64,000 nt of DNA from Dyella flava (GCF_016904955.1 NZ_JADIKE010000037.1:434001-498000), one strand, 5' to 3'; shown: positions 54,906-62,758, numbered from the stretch's first letter. A program made the numbers and translations. The notes: a model not told the origin generated them from the letters alone.

Positions 54906-56948
54906 TCAGCGAATCAGGCGCGGGAGCGCCGCGGAAAACAGTGTGTGCCAAGCCGGCGACTGCAATGCTCGATAACCTGTCCAAACGCGGCGCCATTGGA
55001 CGTCGACCTGTTCGCCGCCGCCTTGCAGGTACGTGTCGTCAAGGTAAGACTGGATTGCGCTGATCGCCCAGGCCGTATGGCCGGTCGCGACGTTATCGAT
55101 CGAATTGTGAAGCTCAGTAAATTGCGCACTGAATCCGTAGTGCGCCAACACCTCACCGGAGCGGCGGTATTGCCCACCCACGCCCGATAGCTCCATTGCG
55201 AGATTCAGCCCAAGGATCTCCGGCAGAAAATCCCTAGGAAACAAGGACACACTCAACCAGAAGACTGGCACTTTAAACGCACTGTCATCGAAGTCCGGAT
55301 GTTCGGCGAACTCGCGTGAAGTGAAGTCCGGCAAGACGTGCCCCATCGATCGCAGCAGGTCGCGATAGATGTTGCCGTGATGCAACACCGTGTCAACGTT
55401 GCCAAGCTCGTCCGCATAGATACGATAGAGCGTCGCGCCAATTGGGGTACCAACCCAGGCCGGCTGGACGAAGCCTCGCAGCCACGCGCCATCGATAAGG
55501 GTCAACGGTGCGAGTTGCAGCGCGTCGCGTACGACTTGTTCGCATGTCTCGTCGGGCGCCCCCTCCAGCGGCTGATAGCTGGAAACCTGCGTGGCATGCT
55601 GTTGGTCCAGCCAGTCTCGCAACGCGCCATGCGAATACCGGGAAAACGGTAAGCGCGTACGGCCGTGATCAAGGCGCACGGCATGACGCGCGAGCCACTG
55701 TCTCGCGTATTCGCGCGCGACTCGACGGCCATCCTCGTGCAATTCGAGATTGACTAGGCGGTAATACAGCTCGCGCAGACTAGGGCGACGCATCCGCCTC
55801 GGCGGCAAACCAGGCGGCGGATCTGCGGGCACCACCGGCAATGCGCGGTCCAGTATTTGCGTCCTGGCTAATGAGACATCGCGAGTTGGAGCAAGCTGCT
55901 TGACCCAACTCGCCAGGGCTGCAAGGTCGTCATCCGGGAAAACTCGAAACATTGGGCCGTCAGGCTGCGTCAGCTCCGTCAGTAATCGACTCTTCTCAGG
56001 CGCACCCGGAACCACGTACGGCGACCGGGCGAGCGCCTGCAGCACCATCGAAGGCGAAAAGGTTTCTGGCACAAAGAAGCTATCGATCGGCCGCCCCGCC
56101 ATACGGCCTCGTTTGTGATAACCGAACGGACAAGTCCCGATTTTTTTCAACACATCTAGCACGCGGCGTTCCGCGACCTGCTGCGTCTCCATGTCGAGCC
56201 TGGCGCGTAAGTGTGTGAGGAACGCTTCAAGTAACGCACGGGCCGCGGCGAAGCCTTGCTCGATACCAAGTCGCGCAGCCTCGCCTTCCACCTCAATGCA
56301 ATGGATGACGGCAGTCTCTAGATCCTCCACATCCACGCGGGAAGTTTCGGCATCCGTCAGGATCGGGCCGGCGAGTGCGAGCAACATCGCCGCACCAATG
56401 GCTGCGTGGAAGTGGCGCCGACGAGCTAGACCAAGCGACAGTAAAAAAGACGGCAGTGCAAAAGACTCGTCATCAAACCGAGGATCGAACGTGAACGCCG
56501 ATGCGTGCACCTCCGGGAGAACGAAGCCCGACTTTCGCAATAACGTGTCGAATGCGTGGGCCTGCCCGTTGGCAGCACTGCCGTTGCCAACGGTGCGCGC
56601 ATGAATGCGTAGCAGGGCGGCACCCGCTACCTGGTGAACATGCGCCAATTGCACCGCACCAGCGAGGTGGGCACCCGCCACCTGCTGCAGTGGCGCCAAT
56701 TGCAGTAGTGCCAAGGGCGCGCTGATCAACGCCGCACGCTCGATTTCGCTTAGCTGCGGCACATGCGTGGCGAGGGCACCGCGTGGCAGCAGCGTCGGCT
56801 GATCACCGTCTCGTGCTGCAGCGAACAGCTCCCCCCGCGAATGTGCAATTTGCGATGCAATGATGTCATCACATTGATCGTCCTCCAGCTCGTTCTCGCT
56901 CATCGCTCGCCAGAAATAGACGCGAGCGGAATTAAAAGGAGTTGACAT
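54906..56948 (-). CDS. Heme-oxygenase-like non-heme iron (HDO-type) protein with internal duplication
   Basis: About 680 residues from ATG 56948; upstream ATGs at 56984 and 57017 and a GTG at 57080 are open, but the GTG lies inside a terminator hairpin and none has a strong ribosome site. The C-terminal part (from about 55430) is an iron-containing redox enzyme domain with ligand candidates Glu514 (YADELGN), His523/524 (LHHGN), and Glu612, His614, Asp618, His624 (ELHNSIDN...GH). A gapless second copy lies at 56617-56431 (RIHARTVGN...GFVLPEV...FDDESF) in which the Glu and His-His are replaced. Between them is a stretch resembling a cytochrome-c-fold segment without its heme motif. Such enzymes carry out O2-dependent oxidation or C-C cleavage of amino-acid-like substrates. 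Confidence 0.78.
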   Translation of the reverse strand: MSTPFNSARVYFWRAMSENELEDDQCDDIIASQIAHSRGELFAAARDGDQPTLLPRGALATHVPQLSEIERAALISAPLALLQLAPLQQVAGAHLAGAVQLAHVHQVAGAALLRIHARTVGNGSAANGQAHAFDTLLRKSGFVLPEVHASAFTFDPRFDDESFALPSFLLSLGLARRRHFHAAIGAAMLLALAGPILTDAETSRVDVEDLETAVIHCIEVEGEAARLGIEQGFAAARALLEAFLTHLRARLDMETQQVAERRVLDVLKKIGTCPFGYHKRGRMAGRPIDSFFVPETFSPSMVLQALARSPYVVPGAPEKSRLLTELTQPDGPMFRVFPDDDLAALASWVKQLAPTRDVSLARTQILDRALPVVPADPPPGLPPRRMRRPSLRELYYRLVNLELHEDGRRVAREYARQWLARHAVRLDHGRTRLPFSRYSHGALRDWLDQQHATQVSSYQPLEGAPDETCEQVVRDALQLAPLTLIDGAWLRGFVQPAWVGTPIGATLYRIYADELGNVDTVLHHGNIYRDLLRSMGHVLPDFTSREFAEHPDFDDSAFKVPVFWLSVSLFPRDFLPEILGLNLAMELSGVGGQYRRSGEVLAHYGFSAQFTELHNSIDNVATGHTAWAISAIQSYLDDTYLQGGGEQVDVQWRRVWTGYRALQSPAWHTLFSAALPRLIR

Positions 56949-57056
56949 CTGAGGGTGTGTTGCATTCACGGTTGCGTGAGGCATTTCTGCTGGAGGGCGG
57001 GACTGATATAAAGACATTTGAAGCCGCGCGATGGACAAGTGGTACCCGTCACGCAC

Positions 57057-57083
57057 AAAAAAGCCGTGCGGCCTAGACACGGC
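57057..57083 (-). terminator. Minus-strand terminator upstream of the accessory operon
   Basis: 6-bp stem GCCGTG/CACGGC, 9-base loop, then six T on the minus strand. It insulates the operon from minus-strand read-through and implies that the operon has its own promoter between here and its first start codon. Confidence 0.65.
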
Positions 57084-57906
57084 ATCAAGGCTGGTTTGTA
57101 CGGTAGCAAGTGGATTTGCTTTTGAGGCCGCACCCTGCCACGAAGCAGCATTCCCCCACAGAGTTTTAAGCCATTACCTTCAGCTGCAGCTGTAGTTCGT
57201 TCATCTTTGCAGAATCAGTGATGCCTGCGTGACGGCAAGTCTTGGGGTCTAGAGCACACATCGTATTTCTGCTGCGGGAAGGCTCCACGCCCCACCCGTT
57301 GGCGCCGTGCGGCAAAACGCCGGAAGGCGGATGGACTTGAGCCGCTGTGAGGTGACCTCCACACGACTCCACTCGTCACAGCACAGTCAGCATCTCAAGT
57401 GCACCGATTTCCCAGATGGGACGGGCATCAATCCACAGAAGGGAAAAGTCGTCCAACATCCAGCGCATCTTGCTGTGCGTCGCCTGCGCCAAGTCCTGAC
57501 AGGTGGCGAACCATTTCTTTGCGATCGCGGCAAAGCATTTCCTGCACGCACCACGCCAGCGGCTCTCTCAGCGGCACAGTGCTCGCTAGGGGCGCGTCCT
57601 ACCGGCAATAGTCTGGGAGCAGACACCCGCCTACTGCGTGCATCCGCCAGTCCCGTCTCGGGATAACTGCTCTTGCTCAGATCTTGCTCTCACCACTGAA
57701 AAGGTGGTCAAAGCGCCAACAGCCGGAGCCATTAAGGTTCGCAAGTAAAGGGCTCGCCATCCCTGAGCTTCTGCGGTTTTCGGCGGGCCTGCGGTTGCAA
57801 ACGACGGCATCAGTCAATGCCATGGCGGTCACATCCAGTGTGGGCAGGCCAGCTACCGTCACTGGACGGTAGATTGCCATGGGTGCCCCGGCATAAGACC
57901 AGGCAC
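57084..57906. other. Gene-poor stretch between the accessory operon and tRNA-Thr
   Basis: No convincing gene in 820 bp. Short open frames exist on both strands without ribosome sites; one minus frame at about 57387-57605 reads like coding sequence near its end (FSLLWIDARPIWEIGALEM) but has no good start and could be a fragment. The region could hold decayed mobile DNA next to the tRNA 3' end. Confidence 0.35.
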
Positions 57907-57944
57907 AAAAAAGCCGAAAGCCTAGCTATAGCAAGGCTTTCGGC
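57907..57944 (-). terminator. tRNA-Thr terminator
   Basis: Stem GCCGAAAGCC/GGCTTTCGGC with a 12-base loop and six T on the minus strand, 28 bp past the tRNA 3' end. Confidence 0.85.
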
Positions 57945-57972
57945 CTTCACCGGGTGTGCCCGGATGATAATT

Positions 57973-58048
57973 TGGTGCCGACAGTCTGACTCGAACAGAC
58001 GACCTACCGCTTACAAGGCGGTTGCTCTACCAACTGAGCTATGCCGGC
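57973..58048 (-). tRNA. tRNA-Thr (anticodon TGT)
   Basis: 76 nt cloverleaf. Acceptor GCCGGCA/TGTCGGC (one G-T pair), D-arm AGCTCAGTTGGTAGAGC, anticodon stem ACCGC/GCGGT with loop CTTGTAA giving TGT, T-arm with GTTCGAGTC, and encoded CCA. The 3' end faces the accessory region at lower coordinates. Confidence 0.96.
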
Positions 58049-58536
58049 GCAGCCGCTTAGTTTAGGCGATTTGGCGAGTTATGTCCGCCCCTTCCGGGGC
58101 CAGAACTTCACCCGTGGAGCGCTTTTCCTCCTCTCCCCTCCGGGGCACGCGGGGAGAGCACATGGATGTGCTCGGCGTTGAGGAGCGAGGAGAGGACTGA
58201 GGTGAGGGGTCAACCTCGCGACGAGCCTGCAAAGAAACATTGATGCGGCTCTGAATTTTCCCGCAAGCGCAGCCCCTCACCCCAACCCTCTCCCCGGAGG
58301 GGAGAGGGAGCTGTTACGGCGCGTAGGGAGAGCTGCGCAAACGCGGCAAATTTTCCATCGCCACAAATTCACACCTTTTCGCACCACCCAGGTCGTACTT
58401 ATGCAATCTTGGATATGTCGGGCGGGCCCATCCCAGCGATGACCACGACACGCCCGACACTAGAGAAGTAGCGCGGATCGCCTGGGAGGCAACCCAAACG
58501 ATCCGCTGGCCATAACAAACTCCAAGGAAGTTAATC
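58049..58536. repeat. Intergenic stretch with inverted CTCTCCCC/GGGGAGAG repeats
   Basis: 58110-58225 and 58270-58312 carry pyrimidine/purine-rich units (CTCTCCCCTCCGGGG, GAGGTGAGGGG and CCCCTCACCCCAACCCTCTC with GGAGGGGAGAGGG) in opposite orientations, a REP-like intergenic repeat type. A related unit recurs at 59060-59122. From 58330 to 58536 an inverted pair CGGATCG/CGATCCG brackets an unassigned leader-like segment. No gene. Confidence 0.5.
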
Positions 58537-58647
58537 ATGGTTATCCCCGATTTTACGGCACGCACGCCTACGCGTGACCCCGCCAAGCCGACATCAGCGC
58601 TACTTCACCGCCGCTCAGACTGCGCGGCGTCGGGCCCAAGTGGGTAA
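58537..58647 (+). CDS. Candidate 36-residue ORF
   Basis: ATG with AAGGAAG 7 bp upstream; product rich in Ala, Arg, Thr and Pro with no hydrophobic segment. Located 105 bp before the XAC0095-like gene, so it might be an upstream leader ORF. Supported only by the ribosome site. Confidence 0.2.
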   Translation: MVIPDFTARTPTRDPAKPTSALLHRRSDCAASGPSG

Positions 58648-58752
58648 TCGTCCTAGCGGAAGTGACAGATTCCGCTGAAACGAGCAGGTTTTTCTTGCAG
58701 ACCCTTCGCCCGCGCGCAATGCGCGGGCGACCTAAACCCGTGGAGCGCAGCA

Positions 58753-59025
58753 ATGGAAAGCACCTACATCGACCCGTTCGGGTTGAAGCACTACCTATTG
58801 TCTGAAGACGACTACATCGAACTGAAAAACCTTCAGCACCTGCTGATGATCATGGCGAACGTCGCCAGCGACGAGGCGTCGCCTACCGACGAAGATGGGA
58901 CCGTGATGATTCCCCGCTGGGAAATGCAACTCACCTTTCAACTCATCAGCAAACTGATTGGCGAGGCGCTGGAGCAATTGGAACAGGGTAACCACATCGA
59001 GCATCGCGACCGGATGCGGCATTGA
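58753..59025 (+). CDS. XAC0095-like small protein
   Basis: 90 residues. The N-terminal half (GLKHYLLSEDDYIELKNLQHLLMIMANVA) resembles the XAC0095 family of Xanthomonadales small proteins, followed by an acidic turn and a second helix (MQLTFQLISKLIGEALEQLEQ). All-helical, cytosolic, no Cys. Function unknown; XAC0095-like proteins are widespread in Xanthomonas and relatives and have no established role. Start ATG 58753 with a weak purine-rich site (GTGGAGCGC). Confidence 0.65.
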   Translation: MESTYIDPFGLKHYLLSEDDYIELKNLQHLLMIMANVASDEASPTDEDGTVMIPRWEMQLTFQLISKLIGEALEQLEQGNHIEHRDRMRH

Positions 59026-59059
59026 TCAAGCGAAGATTGACGTTATCGGCAAGCGCGGC

Positions 59060-59122
59060 CTCTCACCCCAGCCCCCGGATCAAGTCCGGGGCAGGCTCTC
59101 TCCCCAGTAGGGAGAGGGAGCA
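59060..59122. repeat. REP-like intergenic repeat
   Basis: CTCTCACCCCAGCCCCCGG...CCGGGGCAGGCTCTCTCCCCAGTAGGGAGAGGGAG: a foldable unit of the same type as those at 58110-58312, between the convergent XAC0095-like and glycosyltransferase genes. Confidence 0.45.
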
Positions 59123-59151
59123 AATCGCCGTGCGTAGCCACTAGTCGATGC

Positions 59152-60264
59152 TCACCCCAATCGCGCCAAGGCCATACCCGCATTGGCCAGAATGCGCTCC
59201 CGCTCGGCCGCCGGCAACGCCGCACGCTTCAACAGGTGCGTACATGCATCCAGCGAACCGGCAGAGTCGCCACAACCATAAGCGGCAGTCGCATATTCAT
59301 CGAGCAACTTGTAGTCGTAGAGATCGCTTTCCACAAACAGTCCTTGCGCAGGCTTTTCCAGACGCAGGCCAAAGCTGGAAAACAAGCGCGCCCAATGAAA
59401 CTGTTTTTTCACGCGAGCGTAAGCAGCCAGATCGTGCAGTGGCTCTGCCCGCTCCGGGCATGCCGACCAAGCTTGCAAATAAGCGTGCAACACCCGTTCT
59501 TCACGATAGCCGAGCGCCACCATCAGGCGCGCAATGCGCAGCAAGCTGATAAACACCTCCTGCTGACAGCCGCCATACCGTACACGCTGATGAAATGCCT
59601 TGATCGCGCGACGAAATTCGCCGCCATCCATGTAGCACTGCCCCAGGTAAAAGCTATAACGCGACAGCATGAAGGGATCGGTCTCTTCGACCATCGCCTC
59701 CTCAATGACACGGGCGTCATTCAAAAATTTCCCGGCATCACGGTTACGTGCACTGTCATGCACGGCATCAAGATAAAACCCAACGGCATCGCCACGCGTC
59801 ACACCCGACGGCACTTCGATGAATTCATGTAGCTTGCCACGGTAATAGCAGGCTATGTTGTTTTCGAACAACGCTACTCGTGTGCATTCGGCACCCTCCG
59901 ACCGCAGACGCACATCGTAGACATCCAGCTGCAGTTGCGCCTTGAAACGACGGATATCGAATTCCGGCTCATAACGCACCACCTCGTCGGCATCGAGCAT
60001 CAGGCAATAATCGATATCCGGCCGCAGGTGCATCCATTTCAACGCGGCATTGCGGTTGCTGGCAAAATCGCGCCACGTGTCGCGATAAATATTGCACGCC
60101 ACGCCATGCTTATTCAGAAACGTCCGGATGACCGCCACGGTATCGTCGTCCGATCCCGTATCGACGATGCAGGCATAGTCGATCAGAGGCAACGCCGATC
60201 CGAGGCATCGCTCCATGATATGCGCCTCATTACGGACGATCATGCACAAACCAATACTTGCCAT
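59152..60264 (-). CDS. Family 2 glycosyltransferase with C-terminal helical repeat region
   Basis: 370 residues from ATG 60264, with AAGGAAGG upstream. N-terminal GT2 fold: SIGLCMIVRNEAHIMERCL, IVDTGSDDDT (nucleotide-binding Asp), FASNRNAALK, and the metal motif LMLDADE. From about 195 on, the protein is all-helical with TPR-like pairs (SRYSFYLGQCYMDGGEFRRAI, AYARVKKQFHWARLF). SunS-type protein S-glycosyltransferases share this plan. Downstream of the collagen-like and 94-residue genes on the same strand, separated by a strong hairpin, so a role in modifying one of them is possible but unproven. Confidence 0.85.
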   Translation of the reverse strand: MASIGLCMIVRNEAHIMERCLGSALPLIDYACIVDTGSDDDTVAVIRTFLNKHGVACNIYRDTWRDFASNRNAALKWMHLRPDIDYCLMLDADEVVRYEPEFDIRRFKAQLQLDVYDVRLRSEGAECTRVALFENNIACYYRGKLHEFIEVPSGVTRGDAVGFYLDAVHDSARNRDAGKFLNDARVIEEAMVEETDPFMLSRYSFYLGQCYMDGGEFRRAIKAFHQRVRYGGCQQEVFISLLRIARLMVALGYREERVLHAYLQAWSACPERAEPLHDLAAYARVKKQFHWARLFSSFGLRLEKPAQGLFVESDLYDYKLLDEYATAAYGCGDSAGSLDACTHLLKRAALPAAERERILANAGMALARLG

Positions 60265-60292
60265 AAGTCCTTCCTTAGACGTGAAACGCTTG

Positions 60293-60324
60293 CGACGAGT
60301 GCCAGCATGTACTGGCACTCGTCG
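60293..60324. terminator. Perfect hairpin between the 94-residue gene and the glycosyltransferase gene
   Basis: 13-bp arms CGACGAGTGCCAG/CTGGCACTCGTCG, 6-base loop. Lies between the stop at 60341 and the next start at 60264. Probably terminates or attenuates; no T run on the minus strand. Confidence 0.5.
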
Positions 60325-60340
60325 CCCCACCCATGACTAA

Positions 60341-60625
60341 CTAGCTCCGGTGGGTGCGCGTTAGCGAAGCGAGTGCCGGACCCGTTAACGAAACTACGGC
60401 CAATGCGTTAGCAAGCGCTTGCTCAGCCTTGCCCAGGAAGTCCGTTGCGGCACCGTCCACGACGGCACCGGCAGCCGCGGCCTTGCCGAAAATATCGAAT
60501 GGCGAAGCATTTGACGTTACCTGGGGAGACAGACCTGCAGCCGCTCCAGCAACCAATGCACCAGTCGCATCAGCAACATCATTAGCAGCAATCATTAGCG
60601 ATGAATTGATGTCAGCGATATTCAT
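60341..60625 (-). CDS. 94-residue Ala-rich protein, probable type III secretion-associated
   Basis: ATG 60625 with AAGGAAAG upstream (longer reading not used). Ala/Gly/Val-rich, no Cys or Trp, predicted helical (ANDVADATGALVAGAAAG, AAAAGAVVDGAATDFLGKAEQALANALA). Its N-terminus shares a motif with the collagen-like protein: IN-SSL near residue 6 and PQVTS-x-AS-x-FD near 34-44. Size and composition fit an Hrp-pilin or harpin-like export substrate; no firm family match. It has its own copy of the duplicated upstream module. Confidence 0.6.
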   Translation of the reverse strand: MNIADINSSLMIAANDVADATGALVAGAAAGLSPQVTSNASPFDIFGKAAAAGAVVDGAATDFLGKAEQALANALAVVSLTGPALASLTRTHRS

Positions 60626-60812
60626 ATATCTTTCCTTTGATTTGTATATATCCGTTTTTGAAACGGGACCATCGTGACGCCGACGAAATCGGCGGGTGTC
60701 GCGAGCGGAATCCGTACACACCCTTCCGTCCACCCTTGCCGCAGCGGCTTTGCATGTCTGCACAAACATCGCCGCTGCTGGGCAGATTTCTTAGACCATG
60801 TTTATTCAACGT
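60626..60812 (-). promoter_or_regulatory. Duplicated upstream module, copy B (before the 94-residue gene)
   Basis: Conserved box at 60767-60810 (read on the plus strand: CCGCTG..GGCAGATTTC, then GACCATGTTTATTCAA), whose proximal edge is exactly 142 bp from the start codon. Near the start is a small hairpin CCGTTT/AAACGG (60652-60666), then CAAATCAAAGGAAAG. The box overlaps the collagen-gene stop codon at 60806. Confidence 0.65.
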
Positions 60813-62131
60813 CGAAAGTAATTATTGAATACGATGGTCTTGGATTGAGTTTTATTCGACCATCCGCCGACGCTGTGGCTCGATGGCTGACTTCCACCAG
60901 CGGCTGAATCGGACGCAGGGAATACAGTGCCCTGCTTTTTTGTACCGTCTTGACCGATACGCATCTCGTTCTCTTGGGAGGACGGAGTCGTAGGTTCGCG
61001 CGCGCAGTCTTCGCCAACAAGGAGGCTTGTCACTTGCTGCTCTACATCATCGACATCTTTATCGGAGTAATCGAAATCGGATCTCCCTTTTGATGAATGT
61101 ATTTTGTCCTTCAGATATTCAGCACCGTTGTGGATCAATTGCGATATAGAAGCCTTGTTCTGACTCTCTGCATGATGTCCATGCTTAATCGGTGCCTTGC
61201 CCGCCTGGCCGGCTAGAAAGTCTCCGAGCCATAGTTTTTTCTTTTCGGAAAGACCGAGCCCACCCGACTGACCTTGCGGGCCTCGCTCGCCTTTCAATCC
61301 CTGCCTGCCTTCCGGCCCGCGATCACCTTTCAGTCCCTGATCGCCTTTCGGTCCCTGCTTGCCTTCCGGCCCCTGCTCGCCTCGCGGCCCTTGCTTGCCT
61401 TCCGGTCCCTGCTCGCCTTGCGGCCCGCGCTCGCCTTTCAGTCCTTGCTCGCCCTGCGGTCCGCGCTGGCCTTTCAGTCCTTGCTCGCCCTGCGGCCCGC
61501 GCTCGCCTTTCAGTCCTTGCTCGCCCTGCGGTCCGCGCTGGCCTTTCAGTCCTTGCTCGCCCTGCGGCCCACGCTCGCCTTTCAGTCCTTGCTCGCCTTG
61601 CACACCGCGCTCGCCTTGCGGTCCTTGCTTGCCCTCCGGCCCTTGTTCGCCTTGCGGCCCTGTCATGCCTCGCCAACCTCGCGGACCTTGCTTACCTTCG
61701 GCCCCTTGCTCGCCCTGTGGTCCTTGTTCGCCTCGCAGTCCTTGCTTGCCTTGCGGCCCTGCCACGCCTTGCCAACCTCGCGGCCCCTGCTTACCTTCGG
61801 GTCCTTGCTTACCTTCGGGCCCTTGCTTGCCTTGCCAACCTCGCGGGCCTTGTGGGCCCTGCGGACCTTGCCAACCTCGCGGACCTTGCGGGCCAGGCGG
61901 GCCTGGTCGATTGCAACACGAACCCTGGATCGGCGGATGGTGTATCCCGAAACGGGCCCTGTCATCCGGTTGCTCCAGCGCGCCGCCCTCGTCGAACACA
62001 GAAGCATCGGATGTAACCTGCGGCCCCTGGGTCGCGGCAGGTTTCGAGCCATCACTACTGGACCCGTTAATGGCGCCATATCCGTTAAAGGTGATGTTCG
62101 CTAAAGATGAATTAATGCTACTGGTATCCAT
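60806..62131 (-). CDS. Collagen-like protein next to a type III secretion operon
   Basis: 441 residues from ATG 62131, with AAGGAACG upstream. Layout: N-terminal 70 residues with the IN-SSL and PQVTS-x-AS-x-FD motif; a Cys-Cys pair at 72-73; then about 72 uninterrupted G-x-y triplets (77-292) rich in [12 protein letters not shown] and a few GWQ/GWR; then a 150-residue charged, His/Lys/Ser-rich tail without triplets. No signal peptide, so Sec export is unlikely; with the neighbouring secretion genes, type III export is plausible. The Cys pair before the triple helix could lock trimers. Bacterial collagens form stable trimers without hydroxyproline. No sorting motif or anchor seen. Confidence 0.85.
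   Translation of the reverse strand: MDTSSINSSLANITFNGYGAINGSSSDGSKPAATQGPQVTSDASVFDEGGALEQPDDRARFGIHHPPIQGSCCNRPGPPGPQGPRGWQGPQGPQGPRGWQGKQGPEGKQGPEGKQGPRGWQGVAGPQGKQGLRGEQGPQGEQGAEGKQGPRGWRGMTGPQGEQGPEGKQGPQGERGVQGEQGLKGERGPQGEQGLKGQRGPQGEQGLKGERGPQGEQGLKGQRGPQGEQGLKGERGPQGEQGPEGKQGPRGEQGPEGKQGPKGDQGLKGDRGPEGRQGLKGERGPQGQSGGLGLSEKKKLWLGDFLAGQAGKAPIKHGHHAESQNKASISQLIHNGAEYLKDKIHSSKGRSDFDYSDKDVDDVEQQVTSLLVGEDCAREPTTPSSQENEMRIGQDGTKKQGTVFPASDSAAGGSQPSSHSVGGWSNKTQSKTIVFNNYFRR
61256..61903 (-). repeat. Tandem repeats encoding the collagen triplets
   Basis: 648 bp of 9-bp-based repeats; in the middle third they organise into 36-bp units ([12 protein letters not shown] alternating with [12 protein letters not shown], 72-bp super-period). 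The similarity at DNA level implies recent expansion and likely length variation between strains. Confidence 0.85.
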
Positions 62132-62548
62132 ATATCGTTCCTTATGATTTGCACATGCCCGTTGCTGGAACGGAGCTATCACCGAGGAGATCGGCACGCA
62201 CCGCTGTCTTCGCAAACGCCGCAGGCACATGCCATCTCGCTCATCTCCACCACAGCGCGTGTGCCCGCTGGGACATCACCGCTGCCGCGCAGATTTCCTC
62301 AAGGCCCCTTGGACCATGTTTCTTCAATGATTTAATTAAATAAAATGAAATATGAATTTTGACTTTTTATATTTGCAGTCAAAATATCCGCTCGAGGATC
62401 GGCGTCCGTCGACGTTTGAATGACCGGCACCATTTATGTTCCGCCGATTTTTGAGCCGCAATCACCGATAATCTGATCATTTTCTCAAGAGGACAGAACA
62501 ATAAGATCAACTCCGTCATACTTACCGGTGACGGCGTCTCTGAATGAC
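62132..62548 (-). promoter_or_regulatory. Upstream region of the collagen-like gene with module copy A
   Basis: No gene in 417 bp. Conserved box at 62273-62328, proximal edge exactly 142 bp from the ATG, near-identical to copy B except for a 10-base insertion (CTCAAGGCCC). Proximal hairpin CCGTT/AACGG at 62159-62173 and CAAATCATAAGGAAC before the start. Bases 62329-62400 are strongly AT-rich (TTTAATTAAATAAAATG), unlike their surroundings. Confidence 0.6.
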
Positions 62549-62758
62549 TTACTTCCGCCCCCCATCATGTTTCGCCTCCGTCTCACAGCTGTTGCCGGCA
62601 CCCGCTTTCAAAAACAGGCATGGCGAGCGGCGCGGCGATACTTTGTATACGGATGAGTCGACTCGCATCGCATGCCGGTGGGCCGCCTCACACCATGCAG
62701 CCAGACGCTCACCATTGGTCAGTGGGCGGTCGCTACGCGTGATCGGCGAACGCATCAT
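62549..62758 (-). CDS. 69-residue ORF translationally coupled at the end of the type III operon
   Basis: ATG 62758 overlaps the stop of the previous gene (ATGA) and has a near-perfect GGAGGTG inside that gene's end. The product is Arg/Ser/His-rich with one hydrophobic patch and two Cys; no family recognised. Coupling and ribosome site support translation; the composition is not typical of a folded enzyme. Confidence 0.4.
   Translation of the reverse strand: MMRSPITRSDRPLTNGERLAAWCEAAHRHAMRVDSSVYKVSPRRSPCLFLKAGAGNSCETEAKHDGGRK

Noticed and set aside
56948..57080. GTG start at 57080 for the iron protein gene
   Set aside because: It lies within a terminator hairpin and lacks a ribosome site; a later ATG is more plausible, although the exact start remains open.
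50824..57972. Direct repeat of the tRNA-Thr 3' end as attachment site
   Set aside because: I looked by eye for TGGTGCCGACAGTCTGACTC or its complement elsewhere in the region and found no second copy, so an att pair is not reported.
57817..58065. ORF reading QSDSNRRPTAYKAVALPTEL through the tRNA
   Set aside because: This is the well-known spurious translation of a tRNA gene's antisense strand.
61256..61903. CRISPR-like array
   Set aside because: The repeats are contiguous without unique spacers, in frame, and encode G-x-y triplets.
61192..62147. Cys/Pro/Leu-rich plus-strand frames across the collagen region (all frames open)
   Set aside because: Created by the 9-bp and 36-bp repeats of the collagen gene on the other strand; G-x-y periodicity and a ribosome site support only the minus-strand reading.
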